DNA of 64,000 bases from Sphingomonas crocodyli. Its GTDB lineage: Bacteria; Pseudomonadota; Alphaproteobacteria; Sphingomonadales; Sphingomonadaceae. Shown piece after piece: positions 42,248-50,818 of this stretch (position 1 is its first letter; every line of letters starts with the position of its first letter). The position numbers and the translations under genes are program-made. Under the pieces are notes generated by a model. The model saw nothing but the letters and a program-made list of their open reading frames with translations, did not search any database and was not told where the DNA came from. The DNA lies in assembly GCF_004005865.1 (NCBI RefSeq), contig NZ_SACN01000001.1, positions 1,550,001-1,614,000 of the forward strand, in the 5' to 3' direction.

Positions 42248-43201
42248 TTAGATGTTGTCGCGGTAGCTCATCGTCTTCGGACGATAGAGCTCGAACTGGC
42301 CGACGTTCATGATCCCGTCCACACGCCACGTCATGGACGAGGTGGCGAAGGGCGCCATGAACTCGAACATGCCGGGCAGGAAGAACTCCATGTTGTCAGG
42401 GTTCTTCTCGTAGGCGATCATGCGTGCCGTGCTCGACGCGCCGGCGGTCGCCAGTTCGCGGCTCGGGCGGATGTCCAGCGGCCGGCCGGTGATCGCGGTG
42501 AAGCTGTTGTTCTTCTGGATGAAGGCCAGCAGCGAGTCGCCGGTGTTGGTCAGCTGGGTGTTATTGATCGCCAGGAACTTGGTGGTCGGCAGAAGCAGCG
42601 TGTCGGCAACCGCGGTCTCACCCGAGTTGGTGTAGACGTCGGTCAGGACCGTGTTGATGTCGGCCATGATCTGGGCGACGGTCGCGGTGCCCCACGAACC
42701 GGTGGGCGCATTGGCGGTCGGCACGTTCGCGTTGTTGATCAGGCCGGTGAAGTTCTTGATCGTCGAACCGCGGATCACGCGATCGTAGACGAACTTCTCC
42801 GCGACCATGCGGGCGGCCGAAGCCTTCCGCTCGCCCAGAGGCACGCCCATGCGCGAGGAGCGGTTGACCTCCTGCAGGCCGAGCTCATAGCCGACGCCCG
42901 CCAGATAGAAGCCGGTCGAGCCCTGCGACAGATTGACCGAAGCGTTCGGGATATCGAAGCCCTTGCCGCCGACGTAGTTAGCCACGCCTGCGATGTCGCC
43001 CGAATAAACGAGCGTGCCGATGTCCCACATATCGCCTTCGGTGTTGACCGGGACGAGCCCGGCATAGTCGAAGCTCGGATATTTGGTCTCGAAGACGCGG
43101 CTGTGCGTGCGGTAGAGCGCGGGGATCGCGAACCCGGCCGCCTGCTGCGCGTCGGTGAAGATCGGGCCGCCGTTATGGCCCATGCCAGCATGCATGTTCA
43201 T
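42248..43201 (-). CDS. Major capsid protein (DUF2184)
   Basis: A 317-residue protein. The FPALYRTHSRVFETKYPSFDYAGLVPVNTEGDMWD-like N-terminus and the body GYELGLQEVNRSSRMGVPLGERKASAARMVAEKFVYDRVIRG belong to the DUF2184 capsid family (HK97 fold). It ends WRVDGIMNVGQFELYRPKTMSYRDNI. The context, after a decoration protein and protease, agrees. Confidence 0.88.
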   Translation of the reverse strand: MNMHAGMGHNGGPIFTDAQQAAGFAIPALYRTHSRVFETKYPSFDYAGLVPVNTEGDMWDIGTLVYSGDIAGVANYVGGKGFDIPNASVNLSQGSTGFYLAGVGYELGLQEVNRSSRMGVPLGERKASAARMVAEKFVYDRVIRGSTIKNFTGLINNANVPTANAPTGSWGTATVAQIMADINTVLTDVYTNSGETAVADTLLLPTTKFLAINNTQLTNTGDSLLAFIQKNNSFTAITGRPLDIRPSRELATAGASSTARMIAYEKNPDNMEFFLPGMFEFMAPFATSSMTWRVDGIMNVGQFELYRPKTMSYRDNI

Positions 43202-43213
43202 TCTTGGTCCCCC

Positions 43214-43669
43214 TTACTGCTGGACGACGCGGAGCTTCACGGGCGCGCCGCTGGACACGGCCTCCATGAAGGTCGCCGGAATGGCGGTGTTGCCCGACGA
43301 CGAGCTGGTGAAGGCGCCGGCGCTGGTCACATAGACCGCCGCGTCCTTCGCCACGTTCGCGCCTGCCAGAACCCAGATGTCGCCCATGTCGCAGAGCGAG
43401 ATGTTCGCATACTGCGGATAGACGTCTGCGACGCCTCCGATCGGAGGCACGACGCCTGCGTCGGCGATGGCAATGCCCTTGAACTTCGTGCCGGGCGTGC
43501 CGGTGATGCCGCGCGGGTTGGTGCCGCTGAAACACGCCTTGCCGAAGGCGATACCGGCCGCGTCCTCGACGGTGCCGCTCGGGCGCGCCGTGGTGTTGCC
43601 GTCCGCAAGCATGCCCGGAAATCCGGGCGTGTAGTCGGTGGCGTAGCTGTTCTGAATCGTGATGGCCAT
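43214..43669 (-). CDS. Capsid decoration / structural cement protein
   Basis: A 151-residue protein (MAITIQNSYATDYTPGFPGMLADGNTTARPSGTVEDAAGIAFGKACF...) rich in Gly/Thr beta strands. It is like DUF2190-type or cement proteins that sit beside DUF2184 capsids. Name inferred from position and composition. Confidence 0.65.
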   Translation of the reverse strand: MAITIQNSYATDYTPGFPGMLADGNTTARPSGTVEDAAGIAFGKACFSGTNPRGITGTPGTKFKGIAIADAGVVPPIGGVADVYPQYANISLCDMGDIWVLAGANVAKDAAVYVTSAGAFTSSSSGNTAIPATFMEAVSSGAPVKLRVVQQ

Positions 43670-43681
43670 GTCGCGGTCCCC

Positions 43682-44767
43682 TTATGCGGCGTTGGCAGCG
43701 GCGGGCTGCTTCCAGGCGTCGGACAGCGCCTGCTTCTGCTTGGCGCGCGACGCCTCGTATTCGGCGCGGGCGTCGCCCACGCTGATCGGCTGCTGCGTGA
43801 TCGCATCGCGCAGGGCGTCCGAGCCGGCGGGCGTCAGCGCGGCGAAAGCGCCCTCGATCGCGGCGTCGCTCATGTCCTTGGCGGCATCGCCCAGGCGGGC
43901 GAGCACGACACCCTTGCGGATTTCCGCGTCGGTCTTGCCGTCGGTGACGACCGCAGGCGCGATCTTCTTGGCGGTGTCGATCAGTTTGGCGCGGGCATCG
44001 GCGAGCGACTGCAGCTTGGCCGGGGTCACTTCCGCGTCCGCGACCTGCTGCTTGAGAGCGGCGATTTCGCCGTCCTTCGCTTCGATCGTGGTCTTCGCCG
44101 TCGCCAGTTCGGCGGCAACGCCGTCCTTCGCGGTGGTGAGCGTGCCGATCTGGGCCTGCAGCTTGCCGATAACAGCCTCCGCAGCATCGGTGACGAGCAG
44201 CGGAAGCCCGTCGAACGTGATAGTCTTCGTGGTCATTTCGCCGTCTCCAATGCGAAGCGAAGGGCCGCCGCGTGCGCGGTCGACAATGGCAAGATGGTTG
44301 ATGCGGATTCCGCGCTGGATCGCGTCGTAGGCCTCGCCATCGGCCGTCTGGCCGGGGGTCCAATCGAGCGTGCAGTCGTAACCCATTGAGATTTCGCGCT
44401 TGCCTGCCAGCACGGTGCTGATCGCCTCGGCGTCGCGCAGTAGGAACGGCACCCGGATCGCCTCGCCGTCCTTCACGATGTCATCGGAAGCCACTTCGCC
44501 GACGGCGTGGTCTTTCCAGTTCCAGGGGGTGACGGCCTCGCGGGGGTGGTCGATCGTGACCGGGGCCGCGGCAAACGAGCGCATGCTATCGCGGCTGAAA
44601 ACTTCCTCGGCCGGCCGATAGACGCGGACGCGGGACATGTCGGGCTTGCCGACTTCGTAACCGGCATAATCCTGGATGCCGACGCGGGCGGCCAGCACCG
44701 AAGCAACCATGTTGCCGGTGCTATCGCGGCGCGCCCCGTCGAGGGTCAGGGTGTCATACAGTTCCAC
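43682..44767 (-). CDS. Head maturation protease (DUF2213)
   Basis: A 361-residue protein. The N-terminal half is DUF2213 (DYAGYEVGKPDMSRVRVYRPAEEVFSRDSMRSFAAAPVTIDHPREAVTPWNWKDHAVGEV...), with His-rich and Ser-containing parts of a prohead protease. The C-terminal half is a coiled-coil scaffold-like tail (LQAQIGTLTTAKDGVAAELATAKTTIEAKDGEIAALKQQV). It starts with GTG, 32 bases after a 13-bp element, and has no Shine-Dalgarno. Confidence 0.8.
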   Translation of the reverse strand: MELYDTLTLDGARRDSTGNMVASVLAARVGIQDYAGYEVGKPDMSRVRVYRPAEEVFSRDSMRSFAAAPVTIDHPREAVTPWNWKDHAVGEVASDDIVKDGEAIRVPFLLRDAEAISTVLAGKREISMGYDCTLDWTPGQTADGEAYDAIQRGIRINHLAIVDRARGGPSLRIGDGEMTTKTITFDGLPLLVTDAAEAVIGKLQAQIGTLTTAKDGVAAELATAKTTIEAKDGEIAALKQQVADAEVTPAKLQSLADARAKLIDTAKKIAPAVVTDGKTDAEIRKGVVLARLGDAAKDMSDAAIEGAFAALTPAGSDALRDAITQQPISVGDARAEYEASRAKQKQALSDAWKQPAAANAA

Positions 44768-44799
44768 ATGCGGAGTTCTGCCGATGGGAAACCGCGGCA

Positions 44800-44812
44800 G
44801 TTACCGCCGTCA
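44800..44812 (-). promoter_or_regulatory. 13-bp late element TGACGGCGGTAAC, copy 7
   Basis: An exact copy, 32 bases before the GTG of the protease gene. The upstream HNH gene ends 17 bases before it. Confidence 0.8.
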
Positions 44813-44828
44813 GATTAGCCCGGAACGA

Positions 44829-45785
44829 TCAACCCTGAGCTCGACGCTTCGCTCGGCTGCGGGCGCGGGCCATGTTGCGGCACTTGCGACATTGGCGCCC
44901 TGGCCGCGATGGGCTTACATACAGGTTATCACCAGATAATGGATGCCCTAGCGGGCACTTATCTTTGTCGGCCGCTTGCCCCGCCAAGATGATCCCGACC
45001 GCCTCGTCGGCGGTTCGGCCTTGTTTCATATGATAGTTGATGTGGCTCGACGTGAGACCAGTTTCCTCGCACAGTTCAATCATAAGCATTGAACGGCCTT
45101 GATAGGTCACATAGCGATTATTCGACTTATTCCTGCTGCCCTGCGTCCGATCGATTGGCATCGTCATTGCCGTCTCAGGGGCCAAGCCGCGATCAATGCG
45201 ACCGAGGAGGGCCGATCTAGACAGCCCGGATCGACGCGCTGCCTCCGAGACGTTTATCAGTTCGCCTGCGACTTCGATTTTGTGAGCCGCTATCGTGTTG
45301 TCGGCTTGCTCAAAGGGCGTCGCCCAGCGGCAATTTCCGGGCTCGTAGTTGCCGCGACCGTCAATTCTGTCGAGCGTCATGCCTGGCGGTCGATGACCCA
45401 TGTCGCGATAGAAGGCATCAAAGCTATGCCGCCACTCCGCGCACACAGTTATTCCCCGGCCGCCGTAGCTCGGATACGAAATATCCGTCGCCTTGAAGCA
45501 CCTGTTCCTCATGGCTTGCCATGATCGATAGGTTCGCGACCCTGTCATCCCATGTGTGCGATTTTCACGCGAGGCGCGCTCGGCAGCGTAGCAACCGCAG
45601 CTCACAGTAACCGACTTGGTCAGCTTCCAAGGGCTCACGCTGCGCATGGCCCCACAATCGCATCGGCAAAGAGCCATTCTATAGCTGCGAGTAGAAGTTT
45701 CATACAGCTCGGCCTCGGCAAGCACCGTCAGGCGACCGAAACGGGTGACGCCGCCTAGAATCTCAAATAGAGAACGCTTAGCCAT
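44829..45785 (-). CDS. HNH/AP2-type homing endonuclease
   Basis: A 318-residue protein. An AP2-like N-terminal domain (RFGRLTVLAEAE...RCDCGAMRSVSPWKLTKSVTVSCGC) comes first. Then an HNH-type nuclease region (GRGITVCAEWRHSFDAFYRDMGHRPPGMTLDRIDGRGNYEPGNCRWAT), HTH parts and a C-terminal Cys4 ribbon (CPLGHPLSGDNLYVSPSRPGRQCRKC) follow. It is free-standing, between the minor head protein and protease genes. It may spread by cutting phages that lack it. Confidence 0.85.
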   Translation of the reverse strand: MAKRSLFEILGGVTRFGRLTVLAEAELYETSTRSYRMALCRCDCGAMRSVSPWKLTKSVTVSCGCYAAERASRENRTHGMTGSRTYRSWQAMRNRCFKATDISYPSYGGRGITVCAEWRHSFDAFYRDMGHRPPGMTLDRIDGRGNYEPGNCRWATPFEQADNTIAAHKIEVAGELINVSEAARRSGLSRSALLGRIDRGLAPETAMTMPIDRTQGSRNKSNNRYVTYQGRSMLMIELCEETGLTSSHINYHMKQGRTADEAVGIILAGQAADKDKCPLGHPLSGDNLYVSPSRPGRQCRKCRNMARARSRAKRRAQG

Positions 45786-45863
45786 CTCGATGTCCTATCA
45801 TCGTTGTGGTCAGGGCCGGGCGCTGCTCCAACAGCGTTCCGGCCCGATCAATATACAGACGAT

Positions 45864-46694
45864 CTACTTCAATTCCAACCGCGCGCGAGCCCTGCATCCG
45901 CAAAAAGGCAATGAGCCGGGTGGCCCGTCTTGTGGCGGTTTGTCATAGCGAAATACGTCGCCGTCACGAGCGATGTGTTCCTTGCGGCCGTGCTTTTTAT
46001 GACTCCACATCCATGTGTAAGTCTCAAGGCCTGCGTCCGTCGCTCGCTCTTGATCGAGGGCCGACGAAAACTTCGTAAGCTGATCGCTGGCGATGTTCAT
46101 AGAGCGAGTGCGGGACATGCCGACGATTTCGCGCAACTGGCGGGCGAGGTCGCGGGTGGGGACGTTGCCGCGCGCCGCTGCGAACACGGCGTTGGCGATG
46201 CGCTGCTGCGCCTGGGCGTTCACGTCCTTGATCAGGCTCACGTTCCACGCAATGGTTTCGGCGACGGATTGTGGCTGGCCGGATGCGAGCAGGACTTGCT
46301 CGATGTCCACGTTCGTCGCAGACAGGACGGCACCCCGCCACTGGCCCGTATGCCAATCCGACACGCGAGCAGCCCATTCCCGAAGCTCCGGCAGAAGCTG
46401 CAGCACGAGGTCGGACAGTTCCTTGCCGATGGCGTCGAGCAGGTCGGAGAGGGAGGAGATGGAGTCGGTGAACTGTCCGGAATTTCCGGATAGTTGGTCC
46501 CGCACCGCGATCGACCGCTCGTATTCGGCGAGCACGCGGGGCAGGGCGGCGGTCCATGCGTTGACGACGGGGCGGTAGCAGCGGGCGAAAAGCGCCTGCG
46601 CCAGCATCCCCGGCGGCGCGATCGGGCGAATGTCGATCGTTTTGCGGCGGGGGTTCTGGGAGCGCCGGACGAGGGTGGCGAGGTCGTAGCGCAT
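45864..46694 (-). CDS. Minor head protein (Mu gpF / SPP1 gp7 family)
   Basis: A 276-residue protein. The C-terminal domain (LARQLREIVGMSRTRSMNIASDQLTKFSSALDQERATDAGLETYTWMWSHKKHGRKEHIARDG...) is the Mu F-like head-morphogenesis domain. The metal-binding-like HARKEH and CGCRA sites are at the end. It is probably inside the capsid near the portal. Its ATG overlaps the lipoprotein stop by one base. Confidence 0.85.
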   Translation of the reverse strand: MRYDLATLVRRSQNPRRKTIDIRPIAPPGMLAQALFARCYRPVVNAWTAALPRVLAEYERSIAVRDQLSGNSGQFTDSISSLSDLLDAIGKELSDLVLQLLPELREWAARVSDWHTGQWRGAVLSATNVDIEQVLLASGQPQSVAETIAWNVSLIKDVNAQAQQRIANAVFAAARGNVPTRDLARQLREIVGMSRTRSMNIASDQLTKFSSALDQERATDAGLETYTWMWSHKKHGRKEHIARDGDVFRYDKPPQDGPPGSLPFCGCRARARLELK

Positions 46695-46864
46695 CAGGGG
46701 CGACCTTCGGGAAACTCCCAACGCGTGCACACCGATCGCACCGTCGCCTGCACGCGGCCACCGATTATGATCGTGCCAGCGCGCGGCTCATGATGGAGGC
46801 ACTGACCACGATCGGTGCATCCGGTCAGCACCGACACCGCGAGCAATGCTACGATGAGTTTCAT
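46694..46864 (-). CDS. Small lipoprotein encoded in the head module
   Basis: A 56-residue protein: signal MKLIVALLAVSVLTGC with a good lipobox (LTGC), then a short mature part with two more Cys (TDRGQCLHHEPRAGTIIIGG...RSVCTRWEF). The ATG overlaps the portal stop (ATGA) and its stop overlaps the next start, so it is a true member of the operon. It is an unusual protein for this location. Possible roles include blocking superinfection at the envelope, or an Rz1-like lysis role; both are inference. Confidence 0.65.
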   Translation of the reverse strand: MKLIVALLAVSVLTGCTDRGQCLHHEPRAGTIIIGGRVQATVRSVCTRWEFPEGRP

Positions 46865-48735
46865 TCCTCGCTGACCTTCTGCTTCCAGTCGAGGTCCAGC
46901 GCCTCGAAGATTTCCGGGCCAAACCGCAGCACCCCGTTGAACGGCTTGAGCGCGTCCAGATCGATGTCAGCCGGCACCCCGTAGCTGATCGTGATATGCG
47001 GGGCGTATTCGGGCCAATCGTGCGACCCGCCTGCCTCGATCATCTCGCGGTGGCGCCATTCTAGATCGGGCGCGGCGAAGCGCAGGACGACGGCGTTCTC
47101 GCCCAGGCGCTCGATCACGCGCGGGCCACCGGGGCGGACGGTGATTTGCCCCTTCTCGTCCTCGCTCCATGCTCGGCCCATTTTCATCGGGTCGACCGGC
47201 GAGCGGGAATAGAGGATGGTCACGTGCATGTCGGAGGCGGGCAGGGTGGTGTCGAAGCCGTTATCCTTCGCCCAGGCGATCAGGTCGGCGGCGTTGAGCA
47301 GCTTGCGCTGGACGTAGAGCGGGCGCGGGGATGCGTCGGCGAGCCAAGTCGCAGCGTCGTTCGCGGCGACGCGCTGGCCAGCCTGTAGCGCGCTCGGGTC
47401 TTCCTCGTTGGTATCGTCGTCGTTGCTGGCGTTGAGGCCGAAGCGTTCATCTGGGGGGATTTCCGCCAGCGCACCGTCGAGGCCGGGAATCCAGCCCTTC
47501 TCGGAAAGCAGGTTCTGATACCCCTTCGCAAATGCCTCATCGGGGATCGCGCCCGATGTCCGCACCTTGTCCATGGCGTCGGCGGTGGCCTTGAACGTCT
47601 CGGCCTCCTCCTTCTCGCTGGGCGTCGAGAGTGGGGCGAACTCCCACCACACATCCCCATCGGGAGCGCCAAGCGCCGTTGGCACGAGCACCACGTCAAG
47701 CTGATCGATGCAGGGGCGCAGGTCCAGATCCTGCCGCGCCTTGATGGTTTTGTGCCAAAGCTCGATGTCCGACGCGCCGGTCGCGTTCTGGCCATCGGGC
47801 GACTTTCCGAGCATCACGGTCGCGGGCATGTCGAATGCGCCGCATACCATGCCGAGATAATTGTTGTTGATGTCGGGGATGCCCGCCCAGGTCATCTGGC
47901 GATCCTCGATCGTCTCGCCGCCCTTGGTGCCGTCGCCGCTGTCGTAGAAGGTGACGCCGAACATGGACTCGCCCAGCGCCATCGCCTTCATGCGGGCGGA
48001 CAGAATGCGCTCGCCGTCGGCGGTCGCGGCCATCTGGGTCATGCCCGGAATGCCGATGCGACGATTGCGCGCGTCCTTGATCAGCGCCGCGAACCCGTTC
48101 TGTGCCGTGTCGCTGTTCTGCACCGCGTCGAGCACGGTCTGAACCTTGCTGTCGCCCCAGAACTGCTCCTCCCACGATCCGCCGCGGATGTCGGGGATCG
48201 GATCGCCACGGAAGGCGATCACGCGCGAGGGGTGGATATTGACCGGAAGTCGGCCGCCGGTGTTCAGCGTGTAGAAAGTCGGATAGCCATACCATTCATC
48301 GGCCGGGTCGGTGCGCATCGGCCCGAGCGTCAGGCGCGACTTATGCCAGACGTGGAGGCTGCGCAGCTTGCCGGGGCTGTCCGGGTTGATCGGCGCGTCG
48401 GGGCGATCGTTCCCGATCCACATCACCATCGCGGCGCCGCCCAAGCCGCGCAGGATCTCCGCGCGCTTGAGCTTGTTCCAGAGGTCCAGCTTGCGCTCTA
48501 GCGCCTCAAGCTTCCTGATCTGATCGGCGTCGGCCTGCCAGTTACGGCGCTCGCGCACCATCTCCGTCGCGGGCTTGTCGATGCCTTTTCGGCAGAGCCA
48601 AGACGCGCGGTAGGTCGCCTCGATCTCATAATCTGAGAGGCGGCGGAAGAAATAGGCGTTGTAGGAGCGCGGGTCGCGGCCGGTGCCAGCCCCGGTCAGC
48701 GCATTCAAGATGCCGTCGGCGAACGGGGTGTTCAT
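46861..48735 (-). CDS. Portal protein fused to an Acb1-like 2H phosphodiesterase domain
   Basis: A 624-residue protein. Residues 1 to about 430 are a DUF1073-type portal (YRASWLCRKGIDKPATEMVRERRNWQAD...GGAAMVMWIG...PATVMLGKSPDGQNATGASDIE). From about 480 it continues as a 2H phosphodiesterase-like domain with two H-x-T motifs: HVTI (His504) and HITI (His580), 76 residues apart. This C-terminal part resembles the anti-CBASS protein Acb1 of phage T4, which destroys the cyclic nucleotides used by CBASS defence. The ATG has no Shine-Dalgarno and lies 32 bases after a 13-bp element. Confidence 0.85.
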   Translation of the reverse strand: MNTPFADGILNALTGAGTGRDPRSYNAYFFRRLSDYEIEATYRASWLCRKGIDKPATEMVRERRNWQADADQIRKLEALERKLDLWNKLKRAEILRGLGGAAMVMWIGNDRPDAPINPDSPGKLRSLHVWHKSRLTLGPMRTDPADEWYGYPTFYTLNTGGRLPVNIHPSRVIAFRGDPIPDIRGGSWEEQFWGDSKVQTVLDAVQNSDTAQNGFAALIKDARNRRIGIPGMTQMAATADGERILSARMKAMALGESMFGVTFYDSGDGTKGGETIEDRQMTWAGIPDINNNYLGMVCGAFDMPATVMLGKSPDGQNATGASDIELWHKTIKARQDLDLRPCIDQLDVVLVPTALGAPDGDVWWEFAPLSTPSEKEEAETFKATADAMDKVRTSGAIPDEAFAKGYQNLLSEKGWIPGLDGALAEIPPDERFGLNASNDDDTNEEDPSALQAGQRVAANDAATWLADASPRPLYVQRKLLNAADLIAWAKDNGFDTTLPASDMHVTILYSRSPVDPMKMGRAWSEDEKGQITVRPGGPRVIERLGENAVVLRFAAPDLEWRHREMIEAGGSHDWPEYAPHITISYGVPADIDLDALKPFNGVLRFGPEIFEALDLDWKQKVSEE

Positions 48736-48767
48736 GCGCGAGAGGGTGGGCGATGGGGATGGCGGGA

Positions 48768-48780
48768 GTTACCGCCGTCA
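48768..48780 (-). promoter_or_regulatory. 13-bp late element TGACGGCGGTAAC, copy 8
   Basis: An exact copy, 32 bases before the portal ATG, in the divergent gap with the plus-strand membrane protein gene (GTG at 48809). Confidence 0.8.
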
Positions 48781-48808
48781 GATACCCTTCTCCCGGGGAG
48801 GACCGGGG

Positions 48809-49462
48809 GTGGATCGTTCAGTATTGGCTGGAATGGCGGCAGCAGCCACTATCGCAACAAGCACTGGGTTCGGCTTAGCGGTAGGCGCAGACGCAAGCCT
48901 CATTGCTTTTATCAGAGAACTTGGCGCGCAGAATGTCATCGCAGCAACCGCTGTCATCGTTGCAGGCCTCGCACTTCGGACAACTGCTCGATCGAATGCA
49001 ATTGCGCGCGACACAGCCCGCCACCAGCTTCGAGCCTACGTCGGAATCGCAAAAGCGACGATCGATCCACAGGATGAGGTGATCACATTCTGGTTCAAAA
49101 ACACCGGCCAGACACTAGCGTCCGAGCTCTACATTACATCGCGTGGACCGCGCGATATCGAGCATGCGGCAAGCCCGCTCGGTTTCCTGCAGCCAGGTCA
49201 GGAAGTGCATGTCCTGAACTATCGCGGGAGCCCGCAAAGCTACGATGCAGGCTATACGGTTCGCGTGGCCTTTCGCTACCATGACATCTATGGAGATATC
49301 TGCCACGAGTGGCACTTCGCGTATCATGTGCCAAGCGGGCCGATTAAGGACGGTAGCGTCGAGTTAGTGTCCGCTGGTGGCGCCTCCTATATCGCCCATT
49401 CGATAACAAGCGCGCACCTCTGCGCTAAGAGCCATGCTGCCCTAGCAGCGGCATCAAGATAG
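48809..49462 (+). CDS. Membrane-anchored accessory protein (moron gene)
   Basis: A 217-residue protein. The N-terminus has one membrane segment (about 40-60: NVIAATAVIVAGLALRTTA) after a Gly/Ala-rich stretch; the rest is a soluble beta-rich domain (AYVGIAKATIDPQDEVITFWFKNTGQTLASELYI...). The GTG at 48809 follows GGGGAGGA by seven bases and is better than the ATG at 48833. It is the only plus-strand gene between portal and terminase and overlaps terL tail-to-tail by nine bases. Function unknown. Confidence 0.65.
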   Translation: MDRSVLAGMAAAATIATSTGFGLAVGADASLIAFIRELGAQNVIAATAVIVAGLALRTTARSNAIARDTARHQLRAYVGIAKATIDPQDEVITFWFKNTGQTLASELYITSRGPRDIEHAASPLGFLQPGQEVHVLNYRGSPQSYDAGYTVRVAFRYHDIYGDICHEWHFAYHVPSGPIKDGSVELVSAGGASYIAHSITSAHLCAKSHAALAAASR

Positions 49463-50818
49463 CCATGCCGACGCATTGTAGGAGCTACCGTTCAGCATCA
49501 ACTCGGTGAGCGCCCAGACGAGGGCATCAGCACGGTCGGGCGACCCATCCCCGACATATCCCGCCGAGGTGAAGTTGCACATCTGGTCCTCAAGATCGGC
49601 GAAAGTGCCGACGTGGCTGACCTTGCCCTGCTCGTATAGCGCGCTGATCGGTTCGGCGCGCACGACCTTGCCGCGGGAGGCGACGACCTCCTTGAACGCG
49701 ACGTTCTTGTCGGCCGTGGCGACGGTGAAGCGGACCATATCGCCGCCGAAGTTGCGCTCGCCCAGGACGCGATCGGCCTGCCAGCGGTGATACATGTCGA
49801 CGGTACGGCGGCCCCAGCCTTCGGGGCTCATCTGACAAGTAGCATCGGCAAGGATATAGGCGCGTCCATCCACGCCGACGCCGGCAACCACAATGCCGAT
49901 GTCGTCGCCTGTCCCATCGCCCTTAGTGCCGGAAGGGTCGACCGCGACGACGATGCGGCGCATCTCCGGGGCTTCGGCTACACGGTGGCGATCGATACCG
50001 GGTATCTCTTGGGCGGGGATCACAGTGCCATCGTCGAGCGTCCGCGCCTCAACCTTGCGATCATCGAGCGCCCATAGCGCGCCGTTGACCTCGCTCGCCC
50101 ATTCACCGGCTTCGAAGCGCAGGCGCTTTGCAGCGGACATGCTGGCGAGCACCTCGAAATATTCGGCGGGGAGATTGTCGGCGTTGTCGGACGGATTGAC
50201 CTTCATCTCGACGTAATCGTCGGGGTTCGGCAGGGCTTCCTTTGTCCCCGGCTTCACCTTTGAGCGGAATAGCTGGAACGACCAGTGCAGCTTTGATGGC
50301 GGGTTGCAGTCGAAATAGGCTTTCAGCGCGAGGTGTGTGCGGCCGGTCGCGGCGGCAATCTCGGGGGCGAGTTCGCACTTCTGCGCCAGGCGGCTCATGG
50401 CCATCTCGATCGATGCCCACGGGATCTGCGAGGACTCGTTGAAGTAGAGCGTCACATATTCGGCGCCCAGGATCTTCTCGACGCGCTCCTTATCGTCGAG
50501 ACCGGCGATCCAGACTTGGGAGCCGTTCGGTAGCTCGACATAGAAGTCGGTCTTGTCCCAGCGCGCTCGAAGTGTGGGGAAGCATAGCTTGAGCACCTTG
50601 GGGAGGGTATCCGCCCAGATGCTGGTCTTTGCGTGGTTGAAGCGGAAGCGGAAGATCGCATGGCGTGAGCCGGGCGCGTTGATTGCGCGCTGGATAATGG
50701 CGCGGACGAGCAGGAACGTCTTGCCCGATCGCGAGCCTCCGCGCAGCATGATGTTGCGGGCTGGGCTGGCGAGAAGGCGGTTGGCTTCGCGCTGGCGGGG
50801 GGTGAGTTGGGCAGTCAC
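49454..50818 (-). CDS. terL: Terminase large subunit
   Basis: A 454-residue DNA-packaging motor. The ATPase Walker A is GGSRSGKT (27-34), with a Walker B-like LYFNES near residue 128. The nuclease has VAVDPSG and a late Asp in DRADALVWALTELML. It cuts and pumps DNA into the prohead. It overlaps the upstream gene by four bases. Confidence 0.93.
   Translation of the reverse strand: MTAQLTPRQREANRLLASPARNIMLRGGSRSGKTFLLVRAIIQRAINAPGSRHAIFRFRFNHAKTSIWADTLPKVLKLCFPTLRARWDKTDFYVELPNGSQVWIAGLDDKERVEKILGAEYVTLYFNESSQIPWASIEMAMSRLAQKCELAPEIAAATGRTHLALKAYFDCNPPSKLHWSFQLFRSKVKPGTKEALPNPDDYVEMKVNPSDNADNLPAEYFEVLASMSAAKRLRFEAGEWASEVNGALWALDDRKVEARTLDDGTVIPAQEIPGIDRHRVAEAPEMRRIVVAVDPSGTKGDGTGDDIGIVVAGVGVDGRAYILADATCQMSPEGWGRRTVDMYHRWQADRVLGERNFGGDMVRFTVATADKNVAFKEVVASRGKVVRAEPISALYEQGKVSHVGTFADLEDQMCNFTSAGYVGDGSPDRADALVWALTELMLNGSSYNASAWLS

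Noticed and set aside
25868..48780. CRISPR array made of the 13-bp repeats
   Set aside because: Copies are kilobases apart, with no spacer-repeat array; they lie before genes.
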